From Sva-07 sp963715285 (lineage in GTDB: Bacteria; Actinomycetota; Acidimicrobiia; Acidimicrobiales; Ilumatobacteraceae), in assembly GCA_963715285.1 (NCBI GenBank), contig CAVQRU010000001.1:111582-175581 (forward strand): a DNA stretch of 64,000 nt, read 5' to 3'. Under the pieces are notes generated by a model. It had not been told where the DNA came from, did not search any database, and saw only the letters and a program-made list of their open reading frames with translations. Made by a program: the position numbers and the translations under genes. This document shows, piece after piece, positions 8,997 through 17,800 of the stretch (positions are counted from its first letter, which is position 1; each line of letters starts with the position of its first letter).

Positions 8997-9070
8997 GCCC
9001 CTGTAGCTCAGCTGGACAGAGCAAGTCCCTTCTAATGACAAGGTCGCAGGTTCGAATCCTGCCGGGGGCG
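8997..9070 (+). tRNA. tRNA-Arg (anticodon TCT)
   Basis: Acceptor GCCCCTG pairs with CGGGGGC (one G-U), D stem GCTC/GAGC, T stem GCAGG/CCTGC, loop CTTCTAA with anticodon TCT; CCA is not encoded. The anticodon stem AGTCC/TGACA has only three Watson-Crick pairs, with A-A and C-U at its two ends. It reads AGA codons, rare in this GC-rich DNA. Confidence 0.9.
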
Positions 9071-9133
9071 CTGTAGCCTGGAACGGCGCTGCGTGCACCC
9101 GTGGCCCCCACCCCCGACCAGGCGAGGTTCTGC

Positions 9134-9658
9134 GTGAAGTTCAAGAAGGGCGAAACCGTCATCTATCCCCAGCACGGCGCGTGCGTCGTGATGGGCACCA
9201 AGAAGATGGAGTTCTTCGGCGAGAAGCAGGACTACCTGATCCTGAAGACCGTGATCAACGAGATGACCCTGAAGGTGCCGATCTCGAGCACCGAGGAGGT
9301 CGGCGTGCGGCCGCCCGTGTCGGCCGACGAACTCGAGGACCTCGTGGCGGTGCTGGCGAAGCCGGACCCCCGCGTGCCGTCCAACTGGAGCCGTCGCTTC
9401 AAGAACCACCAGGAGAAGCTCAAGAGCGGCGACGTGTACCAGGTCGCCGAAGTCGTCCGGAACCTCGCCGCCCGCAACCGCGACGCGTCGCTGTCGGCGG
9501 CCGAGCGCACGATGTACGAGCGCGCCCGTGTCAACCTGATCTCGGAGATCTCTCCGGCGCTGAAGGTGTCGGCCGAGGAGGCCGAGGCCTATCTCGACGA
9601 TGCGCTCGCGAAGGGCGTCCTCAAGGCTCCGCCCGCGGAGGCCAAGAAGAAGAAGTGA
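9134..9658 (+). CDS. carD: CarD/CdnL-family RNA polymerase-binding regulator
   Basis: A 174-residue regulator that binds the RNA polymerase beta subunit through its N-terminal Tudor-like domain (KFKKGETVIYPQHGACVV) and stabilises open promoter complexes through the helical C-terminal domain (NWSRRFKNHQEKLKSGD; ERTMYERARVNLISEIS). A Lys-rich tail ends the protein. GTG 9134 is chosen since family members begin within a residue or two of FKKGE. A TAGCCT box at 9074-9079 would give a ~48-base leader carrying GGCGAGG before the start, unlike the leaderless neighbours. Confidence 0.92.
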   Translation: MKFKKGETVIYPQHGACVVMGTKKMEFFGEKQDYLILKTVINEMTLKVPISSTEEVGVRPPVSADELEDLVAVLAKPDPRVPSNWSRRFKNHQEKLKSGDVYQVAEVVRNLAARNRDASLSAAERTMYERARVNLISEISPALKVSAEEAEAYLDDALAKGVLKAPPAEAKKKK

Positions 9659-9663
9659 CCGTT

Positions 9664-9688
9664 ACATCTGGGGTCAGACCCCAGATGT
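9664..9688. terminator. 25-bp perfect palindrome between convergent genes
   Basis: Twelve-base arms (ACATCTGGGGTC and its exact complement) flank one base. It lies between carD and the convergent phosphatase gene and contains that gene's TGA stop. Position suits a bidirectional terminator, though no T-run follows; GGGGTCAGACCCC palindromes also occur as dispersed repeats. Confidence 0.5.
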
Positions 9689-10441
9689 CACGCTCGGCAG
9701 GGTGAAGCGGACGGTCACGGGGAGGTGATCGGAGATCGCCGCCCAGTCGTGACCGCCGGTGGGCACGGTGACTGCGACGTCGGTTGCGTGCGCGGGGAGC
9801 AGGACGTGATCGAGCAACTGGCTCGGTGACTCCGACGGATTCGTGTTCCCCGGACGCTCGTGCTCGATACCGGGCAGCGCATCGATGATCGAGGGGTCGT
9901 CGGCGTCGTTGAAGTCGCCGGCGACGATCGGCGGTGGGTCGTCACCGATCGCCTCGACGATGTCCGCCACCCGCCGCGCCTCGGAGCGCCGGGAGTCGGC
10001 GTCCTGGTGCGGTGAGAGGTGCAGGTTGTAGATCATCACCATGCTGCGATCGGATCGACCGACGAGCGCCCATTGGGCGATTCGCCGCCGCCAACTCCGC
10101 ATCGGCTGGTCGTCGGAGATCTCCGTGTGCCCGACGGCGTCGAGCAGATGGGGCGTCAGGATCGCCATTCCTTCCGATCGCCACCACATCGCACGCGTGT
10201 ACGGCGCGTGTTTGAGCGCCCAGGCGTAGCGCATCGTCAACGCCCGGCCGAGGGTCTCTACCTGATGCTTGCGGACCTCCTGGAGCACCACGATGTCGGG
10301 CGCCTGTTCCCGAATCGATCGGGCGGCTGCGTCGATGTCCGGTCCGGCCGAGCCGTGCAGGTTCCAGGTCAACACGCTCCAGGACGCAGGCGACGACGGC
10401 GACGACACGTCCGGCAGTGTCGCGCGTCGCTCGCCCACCAC
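9674..10441 (-). CDS. Endonuclease/exonuclease/phosphatase (EEP) family protein
   Basis: About 255 residues of the Mg-dependent EEP fold that cleaves phosphate esters in nucleic acids, lipids or inositides. Visible motifs: TWNLHG near the N-terminus (metal-site Asn), IVVLQEVR (catalytic Glu), IYNLHLSPH, GDFNDADDPS (Asp and Asn) and the terminal SDHLPV (Asp/His). No signal peptide or membrane anchor is seen. The start is uncertain: GTG codons at 10441, 10438 and 10408 are all possible, and further extension would run under the divergent dehydrogenase gene. Substrate unknown. Confidence 0.8.
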   Translation of the reverse strand: MVGERRATLPDVSSPSSPASWSVLTWNLHGSAGPDIDAAARSIREQAPDIVVLQEVRKHQVETLGRALTMRYAWALKHAPYTRAMWWRSEGMAILTPHLLDAVGHTEISDDQPMRSWRRRIAQWALVGRSDRSMVMIYNLHLSPHQDADSRRSEARRVADIVEAIGDDPPPIVAGDFNDADDPSIIDALPGIEHERPGNTNPSESPSQLLDHVLLPAHATDVAVTVPTGGHDWAAISDHLPVTVRFTLPSVTSGV

Positions 10442-10529
10442 CCGAAATCTGCCCCGTTCGTCGCGCCATGCGCGCCGATGCAGGCATTTTTCGGTGGGTG
10501 GGGGAGCGGGCGTGCCAGACTCGGCGGCG

Positions 10530-11399
10530 ATGAGCAGGATCGCGTTTCTCGGAATGGGTGTCATGGGCGCCCCGATGGCCAGGCACCTTGCCAAGGCCGG
10601 TCACGAGGTGGTGGTCTACAACCGCACGGCGGCCAAGGCGCTCGCCTGGGTTGCACTCAACGGCAACCACGCCGCACCCACGCCCGCCGAAGCTGCCGAC
10701 GGCGCCGAGTTCGTTGCGCTCTGCGTCGGCAACGACGACGACGTCCGCGAGGTCGTGCTCGGTCCCCAGGGCGCACTCGAAGCGATGGCCGCCGGGACGG
10801 TGTTGGTCGACCACACCACCGCGTCGGCGGGGCTGGCCCGCGAGTTGTCGGCGGCGTGTGCCGAACGGGGCATCGGCTTCGTCGACGCCCCGGTCTCCGG
10901 GGGGCAGGCCGGCGCGGAGAACGGACAGCTCACGGTGATGTGCGGATGCGACGACGGCGAGATCTTCGATCGGGCGGCCGCCGTGATCGACGCGTATGCG
11001 AAGTCCTGCGTTCGGCTCGGACCGGCGGGATCCGGGCAGCTGACGAAGATGGTCAACCAGATCTGCATCGCCGGCCTGCTCCAGGGTCTGGCCGAGGGTG
11101 TCAACTTCGCCAAGCTCGCCGGCCTCGACGTCGATCAGGTCGTCGACGTGATCGGCAAGGGCGCGGCTCAGAGCTGGCAGATGGACAATCGGGCACGCAC
11201 GATGGCGGCGGACGAGTTCGACTTCGGCTTCGCCGTCGAATGGATGCGCAAGGACCTCGGGATCGTGCTCGACGAGGCCGATCGCAGCGGCGCCAGACTC
11301 CCCGTGACGGCGCTCGTCGACCAGTTCTACAAGCAGGTGGTCGCGATGGGCGGCGACCGATGGGACACCAGCAGCCTCATCCGCTTGCTCAACCCCTGA
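10530..11399 (+). CDS. NAD(P)-dependent beta-hydroxyacid dehydrogenase (3-hydroxyisobutyrate dehydrogenase-like)
   Basis: A 289-residue enzyme. The Rossmann dinucleotide motif FLGMGVMGAPMARHLAKAG opens the protein, the substrate-binding DAPVSGGQAGAENG follows (~residues 115-130), and the catalytic Lys lies in GQLTKMVNQ (~residue 172). These mark the 3-hydroxyisobutyrate/tartronate semialdehyde reductase/glyoxylate reductase group, which oxidises or reduces small beta-hydroxyacids; the exact substrate is open. ATG 10530 lies eight bases after a CAGACT box, consistent with a leaderless start. It stands alone, converging on the sulfatase. Confidence 0.88.
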   Translation: MSRIAFLGMGVMGAPMARHLAKAGHEVVVYNRTAAKALAWVALNGNHAAPTPAEAADGAEFVALCVGNDDDVREVVLGPQGALEAMAAGTVLVDHTTASAGLARELSAACAERGIGFVDAPVSGGQAGAENGQLTVMCGCDDGEIFDRAAAVIDAYAKSCVRLGPAGSGQLTKMVNQICIAGLLQGLAEGVNFAKLAGLDVDQVVDVIGKGAAQSWQMDNRARTMAADEFDFGFAVEWMRKDLGIVLDEADRSGARLPVTALVDQFYKQVVAMGGDRWDTSSLIRLLNP

Positions 11400-11417
11400 C
11401 CGATCACACCGCGCCGA

Positions 11418-12891
11418 TCAGTCGGTGGGACGGATCGGGTCGTCGCCGCGGAAGCCGTGCACGATCGGTGGGCGTCGGGGATTGGGTTCCCAGGGGATCA
11501 CGTCGGAGGTGTCGGCGATCCATCCGAGCAGCTCGTCACGCAGGTCGGCCTGGAGCGCCAGATCTTCCGGGTCGTCCGATCAGGTTGATCATCTCGTTCG
11601 GATCGGCGAGTCGGTCGTAGAACTCGTCGGACTCGTAGCGTCGGTGGACATAGGCGTGCGTCGGGGTGCGCAGTGCGATCGCGGTCCCGACCAGTTCCGG
11701 CTGTTCGCGTTGCAGCCGAGCCTTGGGCTCGTAGATACCCGTCGCGCGTTCGAACCGGAGCTGGTCGCTGGTGCGGAATCCGCCCTCGGAGCAGGCGAAG
11801 TCCCGATGGGCGATCGTCGGATCGTTCATCACGGGCAGCAGACTGCGCCCGAAGTGGGTGTGCTTCACTTCCGCCTCGCCGAGCTCACAGACGGTCGGCA
11901 GCAGGTCGACGAGTTCCACCGGGCGATCGACCACCACGCCGGCCGGGAGACCCGCACCGGCGAGGATCAGCGGGTTGCGCAGGATGCAGGGATCCATCGC
12001 CGACGGCCACTTCTCGACCAGTCCGAAGTCGCCGAGGTAGTCGCCGTGGTCGGCGAAGAAGCCGATCACCGTGTCGTCGGTTGCGCCGATCTCGTCGACG
12101 GCATCCAGCACTCTGGCGAGCTGCGCATCGACCCGGCTCACCATGCCGTGGTAGGTCGCGGCGATCTCGTGGAAGTCGTCGAGCGACAGGTCACCCCAGC
12201 CGTAGATGTCCCGGTAGGCGTCCATGAATCCAGGCTTGCCCACGGCATCGGCGGCGGCGATCGGATCGGGCATCGCCGAGCGGTCGTGCATCGAGAACCA
12301 CGGCTCCTCGACGGTGAACGGTGGGTGCGGGAAGATCAGCGGCACCCACAGCACCCAGGGTTGATCGGTCGGAGCGCCTTCGCGCAGCCAGCGTTCGGCG
12401 GTTCGGATCGTCGCCTCGTCGAAGTCGACCGTGTCGGCGTCGCCCGATTCCCCGAAGTACATCGCCCGATGCAGCCGGTGGTCGGTCGGGTACGGCGAGG
12501 TGTATCTCGTCATCGCATCGACGGGAGGTTCGAGAAAGCCACAGAAGTCGGAGCTCGACTCGGTCACGCCAGGCGCGAACACGTCGCCGCGATCGCCGGC
12601 GATCGCCACGTAGTAGCCCGCTTCCCGGAGGATCTTGAACAGGTTGGGCTCGTGGTCATCGATCAGGTTGTCGAGCGTGCGGTGACCAGCCACATGTGGG
12701 TACCAACCGGTGAGGATCGAGCAGCGGCTCGGTCCGCACACGGGATGTTGGGCCCACGCGTCGTCGAAGCGGACACCCCGGGCGGCGAGTGCGTCGATGT
12801 TCGGTGTCGATGCGACGGGGCTCCCGAAGCAACCGAGTGCGTCCGCGCGCAGCTGGTCGGGCATGAAGAGAACGATGTTCGGCCGGCTCAT
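11418..12891 (-). pseudogene. Type I sulfatase (arylsulfatase A-like) with a 3' frameshift
   Basis: The reading frame from ATG 12891 gives a normal sulfatase: metal Asp in FMPDQLRAD, formylglycine Cys52 in CGPSR, and metal residues in FFADHGDYLGD. Near 11570-11580 the frame slips: it reads GRPGRSGAPGRPA and stops, while the next frame continues DDPEDLALQADLRDELLGWI for about 50 more residues to a TGA at 11418, as sulfatase C-termini do. Removing one G restores NLIDDPED. It lies four bases after the P450 gene and would be co-translated. The enzyme may still fold with an altered tail, or the slip may be a sequencing error. Confidence 0.82.
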
Positions 12892-12895
12892 CTCG

Positions 12896-14122
12896 TCAGG
12901 ACACCGACAGTTCCATGCGGTCGACACCTCGAATCGTCAGGCGGTCGCGGAACGTCGGCTCGGAGAGCAGGTCGATCCGTTCGAATCGCCGAATCAGACG
13001 CCCGAGTGCGACCGTGGCTTCGAGACGGGCGAGCGATGCGCCGAGGCAGTAGTGGATACCAGCAGCGAACGCCAGGTGGCGGTTCGCGTTGGGTCGATCG
13101 AGGTGCAGCGTGTGCGGGTCGTCGAACACGGCGGGGTCGTGGTTCGCGGCGCCGAGCACGGTCAGGACCGACGTCCCCGGTTCGACGTCGACGCGCTGGT
13201 CGCCCTCGCCGAACGACATCGGGATCATCGGGACCCTCACGGTGTGCTGAACCGGGCCGTCGTAGCGCAGGAGTTCGTCGACGGCGTTCGCGTCGAGGGA
13301 CGGATCGTGTCGCCATCGATCGAGTTCCGCCGGGTTGCGGAGCAGCGCGAGCATGCCGTTGCCGATCAGGTTCACGGTCGTTTCATGGCCCGCCACGTAC
13401 AGCAGCACCACGAACGACAACAGCTCCTCGGTGGTGAGGCGGTCGCCCTCCTCCTCGGCGACGATCAACGCCGAGAGGACGTCGTCGCCGAGATTCCGGC
13501 GACGGTCCTCGACCACGCCGGCGAGGTACGGGCCCATCTGTGCGAGCGCTCCCTCGGCCGCGTCGAGCGTCTCGAGCGTCGTCGTCGGCTCCAACGCTGC
13601 GGTCAGCAGCTGGCCCCATTCCCGCATCTCCACCGATCGGTCCTGAGGGATGTCGAGCAGATCGGAGATCACCTGGAACGGCACCGGGAAGGCGAGTTCG
13701 TCGACCAACTCCATCGAGCCGCGCTCGGCGGCACGATCGAGGACGGCGTCGACCTGCTCCTCGATGCGTCCGCGCAGGGCGTTGATCGCGGTCGGTGTGA
13801 ACGCCTTCGAGACCAGTCGGCGGAGCCGGGTGTGATCGGGTGGGTCGAGGTTCAGGATCGACTTCGATCCCTGGGAGCGTCGCAGGCGGCGCCGTTGCGC
13901 GACGGGATCGTCACTCGGGGTGCCGTTCGCGTCGATGTCGCGGCTGAAGTCGTTGCTGCGCAACACGTGGCCGACGTCGCTGTAGCGGGTCAGCACGATC
14001 AGGCCGTACCCGGTGTCGTAGGCCGGTGCCTGCTCGCGCAGCACGTCGTAGAACGGGTACGGGTTCGCCCGGAATGCCGGATCGAACGGGTTGTACACGG
14101 GTTCAGCGGCGGTGTCGGTCAC
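12896..14122 (-). CDS. Cytochrome P450 (bacterial class I type)
   Basis: A 408-residue soluble heme monooxygenase. The I-helix oxygen-binding segment is VAGHETTV (~residues 240-247), the K-helix ExxR is DELLR, and the heme loop FAAGIHYCLG places the axial Cys at residue 359. The substrate-access region LDPPDHTRLRRLVSKAFTP is typical of CYP107/CYP125-like bacterial forms. GTG 14122 is the start. No ferredoxin or reductase gene is adjacent, so partners must be elsewhere. The downstream sulfatase begins four bases past its stop, hinting that hydroxylation and desulfation act on a common substrate such as a sulfated sterol or polysaccharide fragment (inference). Confidence 0.93.
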   Translation of the reverse strand: MTDTAAEPVYNPFDPAFRANPYPFYDVLREQAPAYDTGYGLIVLTRYSDVGHVLRSNDFSRDIDANGTPSDDPVAQRRRLRRSQGSKSILNLDPPDHTRLRRLVSKAFTPTAINALRGRIEEQVDAVLDRAAERGSMELVDELAFPVPFQVISDLLDIPQDRSVEMREWGQLLTAALEPTTTLETLDAAEGALAQMGPYLAGVVEDRRRNLGDDVLSALIVAEEEGDRLTTEELLSFVVLLYVAGHETTVNLIGNGMLALLRNPAELDRWRHDPSLDANAVDELLRYDGPVQHTVRVPMIPMSFGEGDQRVDVEPGTSVLTVLGAANHDPAVFDDPHTLHLDRPNANRHLAFAAGIHYCLGASLARLEATVALGRLIRRFERIDLLSEPTFRDRLTIRGVDRMELSVS

Positions 14123-14219
14123 CGCGTCATGTTCTCACGTCACCGCCGACGGCGCCGGGGCGGACGTTCGCCACCCTCCGGTCAGCGTCAGCGTCAGCGG
14201 CGATCGGCGAATCGTGCGT

Positions 14220-14301
14220 TGTTGCCGACGCACCGTCGGAGCCACTGCTCGGTGTCGGCGGCAAGCACCGATCGGTGGAGTGTTGCCGACGCAGACGTCG
14301 G
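14220..14301. repeat. Pair of 13-bp direct repeats
   Basis: TGTTGCCGACGCA occurs at 14220 and again at 14281, each followed within a few bases by CGTCGG. They lie in the ~190-bp gap upstream of the P450 gene and past the aminotransferase stop. A run of GTCAGC units (14181-14198) lies just before. Role unknown. Confidence 0.4.
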
Positions 14302-14313
14302 GCGCCTGGCGCG

Positions 14314-15540
14314 TCACGCGCTGGGCTGGTCGGCGAGCGCGGTGGCGAGGGCATCGACGATGCGGTCGACCTGTGCGTCGGTGGTCACGAACGGCGGGCA
14401 GAACGTGACGGTCTCGGTACCGATCGCCCTGGTGATCACCCCGAGCCCCAGCATCCGATCGCGCACGTGCATCGCGTCGTGGTGTTCGTGGAGCTGCACC
14501 CCGAAGATGGCGACGTCACCGCGGACGTGATCGACCGCGCCGTCGGCTTCGAGCGCCCGCAGCCCAGCACCGAGTCGGGCACCCAACCGGACCGCCTCGC
14601 CGAGGAGTCCCTCGCGTTCGATGATCTCCAGGTTGGCGAGTGCGCCCGCGCATGCCGTCGGGTGACCCGAGTAGGTGTACCCGTGGCGGAGGATGAAGTC
14701 GGCGTCGGCCTCGAGTGCGTCGCGAACCGCGCGTCCGACGATCACGCCGCCGAGCGGCTGGTAGCCCGACGTGACCCCCTTCGCGAACGTGGTCATGTCC
14801 GGCGTGACGCCGTAGTGGTCGGCGGCGAACCAGGTGCCCATCCGGCCGAACCCGGTGATCACCTCGTCGAAGATCAGCAGTGCACCGTGCTGGTCACACA
14901 GACGCCGCGCCTCGGCGAGATATCCGTCGACGGGCGGGAACACTCCGGCCGCGCCCTGCACCGGCTCGGTGATCACCGCGCAGAGCTCGTCGGATCGCTG
15001 CGCCATCAGCAGCGACAGCGCCTCGATGTCATCGCTCGGCACCTGCACCACGTCGGCGAGCAGCTCGCCGTAGCCCTGCTTGTTGAGGGGCAGGCCCTGA
15101 GCGCTGGTGCCGCCGTAGTTGGTGCCGTGGTATCCCCGCATCCGCGAGATGATGAGCCGTCGTTCGGGGTGGCCGGCCCTGACCTGTGCGAGCCGTGCGA
15201 GCTTCATCGCGGAGTCGACCGCCTCGGAGCCCGACCCGGCGTAGAACACCCGAGCGTCGGGGATCGGCGTCAGCTCGACGATTCGCTCGGCCAATGCGTC
15301 AGCCGGTGCATTGGTGAAGGGATCGAAGCACGAGTACGCCTCGATCGTGCCGATCTGGTGGGCGATCCTGCCGGCGATCTCGGCCCGGCCGTGGCCGACC
15401 TGGCAGTACCAGAGGCTCGCCATCGCGTCGATCAGCTCGTTGCCCTCGGCGTCCCACAGCAGCGACCCCTCGCCACGAGCGATCGTGATGAACCGCTCGC
15501 GGGTCGGCTTGGCGAACGGATGGAGGAAGGCGCCGGGCAT
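14314..15540 (-). CDS. Class III (omega) PLP-dependent aminotransferase
   Basis: A 408-residue fold-type I aminotransferase. Motifs in order: YAGSGSEAVDSAMKLAR binding the PLP phosphate, RMRGYHGTNYG over the ring, DEVITGFGRMG holding the pyridine nitrogen Asp, and Schiff-base Lys254 in TTFAKGVTSGYQPLGG. Family members move amino groups from omega-amino acids, amines or adenosylmethionine to keto acids; the substrate is not assignable. ATG 15540 leaves 63 bases to the divergent GH3 gene; an in-frame ATG at 15594 would add 18 residues and leave only nine, so the shorter form is preferred. Confidence 0.88.
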   Translation of the reverse strand: MPGAFLHPFAKPTRERFITIARGEGSLLWDAEGNELIDAMASLWYCQVGHGRAEIAGRIAHQIGTIEAYSCFDPFTNAPADALAERIVELTPIPDARVFYAGSGSEAVDSAMKLARLAQVRAGHPERRLIISRMRGYHGTNYGGTSAQGLPLNKQGYGELLADVVQVPSDDIEALSLLMAQRSDELCAVITEPVQGAAGVFPPVDGYLAEARRLCDQHGALLIFDEVITGFGRMGTWFAADHYGVTPDMTTFAKGVTSGYQPLGGVIVGRAVRDALEADADFILRHGYTYSGHPTACAGALANLEIIEREGLLGEAVRLGARLGAGLRALEADGAVDHVRGDVAIFGVQLHEHHDAMHVRDRMLGLGVITRAIGTETVTFCPPFVTTDAQVDRIVDALATALADQPSA

Positions 15541-15603
15541 GGGCGCAGTCTGCCAGGCGGTCCGGTGCGCACGTGAGCCGATCGGTTGTGTCATCGTCGA
15601 CAC

Positions 15604-17760
15604 ATGTCCGCGTTCGCCGATGCTGTGGCCGAAGTCCGATCGGGAGCAGATCATCATGTCGTGGCTCGCGAGCTCGTCGCCCGCATGACGCTCGAGGAGA
15701 AGCTGGGTTGCCTCGACGGCGACACTCCGTTGTGGCCCGGTCTGTTCGACATGACGTCGGGTGGCTACTACCGACACCCGTGGCCGGCGGCGAAGGTTCC
15801 TCGACTCGGGATTCCCGGGATCGACTTCGCCGACGGTCCGCGCGGTTGCGTGGTCGGCGATGCGACGGCGTTCCCGGTCAGCATGGCCCGCGGCGCAACG
15901 TTCGATCCCGACCTGGAGGAACGCATCGGTGAAGCGATCGGTGCCGAACTGCGCGCCAGCGGTGCCACCTACACGGGGGCAGTCTGCATGAACCTGCTCC
16001 GGCACCCCGCGTGGGGTCGCGCCCAGGAGACCTATGGCGAGGACCCGCACCACGTCGGTGTGATGGCCGCAGCGTTCACCCGGGGACTGCAGCGCCATGT
16101 GATGGCCTGCATGAAGCACTTCGCCCTCAACTCGATGGAGAACGCTCGCTTCAGCGTCGACGTCGAGGTGGACGAGCGGTCACTGCACGAGGTCTACCTG
16201 CCGCACTTCCGGCGGGTCGCAGCGGAGGGAGTGGCCTCGGTGATGAGCGCGTACAACTCGGTCAACGGCGAGTGGTGCGGTGAGAACGCGACCCTCTTGA
16301 CCGAGATCCTGCGGCACGAGTGGGGCTGGGACGGCTTCGTCACCTCCGACTTCATCTTCGGCCTGCGCGACGCGGTCAAGTCGGTCGAGGCCGGTCTCGA
16401 CATCGAGATGCCGTTCCGCCAGCAGCGAGCGATGCGATTGCCGCACGCGATCGAGTCGGGTGCGCTCGACGAGGCCACGGTCGACACCGCGGTCGAGCGG
16501 ATCGTCGCCACCCTGTTGCGCTTCGCGTACGTGTACGAGTCGCAGCCTCCGCTGTCGGCCGTCGGCACTCGCGAGCATCGGGCCCTGGCGCGTGAGGCGG
16601 CGGTGGCATCCACGGTGATGCTGCACAACGACGGACTCCTTCCGATCGATCCGGCTCGCACCGGTCGTGTGGCGGTGTTGGGCCGCCTCGCCGCCATGCG
16701 CAACCTCGGTGACGGCGGCTCCAGCGACGTGAGGGCATCCGACGTGGTCACCCCACTCGACGGTCTTCGACAGGCGTTCGGTGACGGGATGGTCGACCAC
16801 CACGAGTCCGACCTCGACATCGTCGACGCTGCCGACGTGGTGGTGATCGTCGTCGGCTACACCAAGGAAGATGAAGGTGAGTACATCGATGACACCGGGA
16901 CGGCGCCACTCGTCGCGGAACTGTTTCCACCGATGGACCATCCGACGCTGGGCACCGATGCCCCTCACGACCGCCCCCCGCCCACGGGCCGGGTCCGCCC
17001 CGACACGACGGGCAACGCTCCGAGCGACGACAGCGGGGTGATGGCGCCAGGCGGCGACCGGGCATCGCTCCGACTGTCCGAGACCGACGAATCCCTGATC
17101 ATCGCTGCTGCAGCGCGACATCGTCGGGTCGTCGTCGTCGTGGTCACGGGATCGGCGGTGGTGATGCCGTGGGTCGACGCGGTGTCCGCCACGCTCGTGA
17201 CCTGGTACGCCGGTGTGGAGGGTGGTGAGGCGCTCGCCGAGATCGTCACCGGGCGAGCGGAGCCCGGTGGCCGGCTCCCGTTCGCCATCCCGACGGATCC
17301 CGACGATCTCGTCGACTTCGATCGCAACGCAACCGTCGCTCGCTACGACCTGTTCCACGGTCAGTGGGTCCTCGACCGTGACGGCCGCCCGGCGCACTTC
17401 CCCTTCGGATCCGGCATCGGCTACGGGGTCGCTCACATCGAGCGCGCTGAGCTGATCGATGCCGGCTCGATCCGGGTGACGGTTGCGAACGTGGGCGCGT
17501 CCGACACGACGGTGGTCGTGTTCGCGTTCGCGGGGCTCGACGCGAGCGCTCACGAGCGGCCGCACCGCCGCCTCGTCGGATTCGCACGCTGTCGCCTCCA
17601 CGCCGGGAGCAGCGATTCGATCGACGTGGCGCTCGACTGGTCGGCGCTCGACCTGCGACTCGACGGCGCATGGGTCACCGAACCGGGCCGCTACGTCGTC
17701 GACGTCGGCCTCCGCGCCCATGATCCCGACGCGATCTCGCTGGCGTTGGATCGTCCGTGA
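15604..17760 (+). CDS. Glycoside hydrolase family 3 (beta-glucosidase/beta-xylosidase type)
   Basis: A 718-residue GH3 enzyme. The (beta/alpha)8 domain carries NLLRHPAWGRAQETYGEDP, the substrate-binding KHFALNS and nucleophile Asp249 in VTSDFIFGL. The second alpha/beta domain follows (~residues 330-600) and a short FnIII-like domain ends the chain. A Pro/Asp-rich stretch of about 60 residues (17 kb region, 16906-17090) interrupts the second domain after GYTKEDEGEY. No signal peptide is visible, so it probably acts on oligosaccharides or glycosides in the cytoplasm. It diverges from the aminotransferase gene. Confidence 0.9.
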   Translation: MSAFADAVAEVRSGADHHVVARELVARMTLEEKLGCLDGDTPLWPGLFDMTSGGYYRHPWPAAKVPRLGIPGIDFADGPRGCVVGDATAFPVSMARGATFDPDLEERIGEAIGAELRASGATYTGAVCMNLLRHPAWGRAQETYGEDPHHVGVMAAAFTRGLQRHVMACMKHFALNSMENARFSVDVEVDERSLHEVYLPHFRRVAAEGVASVMSAYNSVNGEWCGENATLLTEILRHEWGWDGFVTSDFIFGLRDAVKSVEAGLDIEMPFRQQRAMRLPHAIESGALDEATVDTAVERIVATLLRFAYVYESQPPLSAVGTREHRALAREAAVASTVMLHNDGLLPIDPARTGRVAVLGRLAAMRNLGDGGSSDVRASDVVTPLDGLRQAFGDGMVDHHESDLDIVDAADVVVIVVGYTKEDEGEYIDDTGTAPLVAELFPPMDHPTLGTDAPHDRPPPTGRVRPDTTGNAPSDDSGVMAPGGDRASLRLSETDESLIIAAAARHRRVVVVVVTGSAVVMPWVDAVSATLVTWYAGVEGGEALAEIVTGRAEPGGRLPFAIPTDPDDLVDFDRNATVARYDLFHGQWVLDRDGRPAHFPFGSGIGYGVAHIERAELIDAGSIRVTVANVGASDTTVVVFAFAGLDASAHERPHRRLVGFARCRLHAGSSDSIDVALDWSALDLRLDGAWVTEPGRYVVDVGLRAHDPDAISLALDRP

Positions 17761-17786
17761 GCGGGTTCGGCTTCGGTTGCGGCGGG

Positions 17787-17792
17787 TAGCGT
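17787..17792 (+). promoter_or_regulatory. -10 box of the FKBP gene, likely leaderless
   Basis: TAGCGT lies eight bases before the ATG at 17801. This spacing favours 17801 over the ATG at 17795 as the start. Confidence 0.4.
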
Positions 17793-17800
17793 CGATGCCC

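Noticed and set aside
8938..9162. Upstream extension of the PD-(D/E)XK gene
   Set aside because: The extra codons translate the antisense of tRNA-Arg and the carD start region.
14181..14198. GTCAGC tandem array
   Set aside because: Only three units; likely chance in GC-rich DNA.
14314..16119. 601-codon form of the class III aminotransferase
   Set aside because: The added N-terminus is antisense to the GH3 gene and has no aminotransferase similarity.
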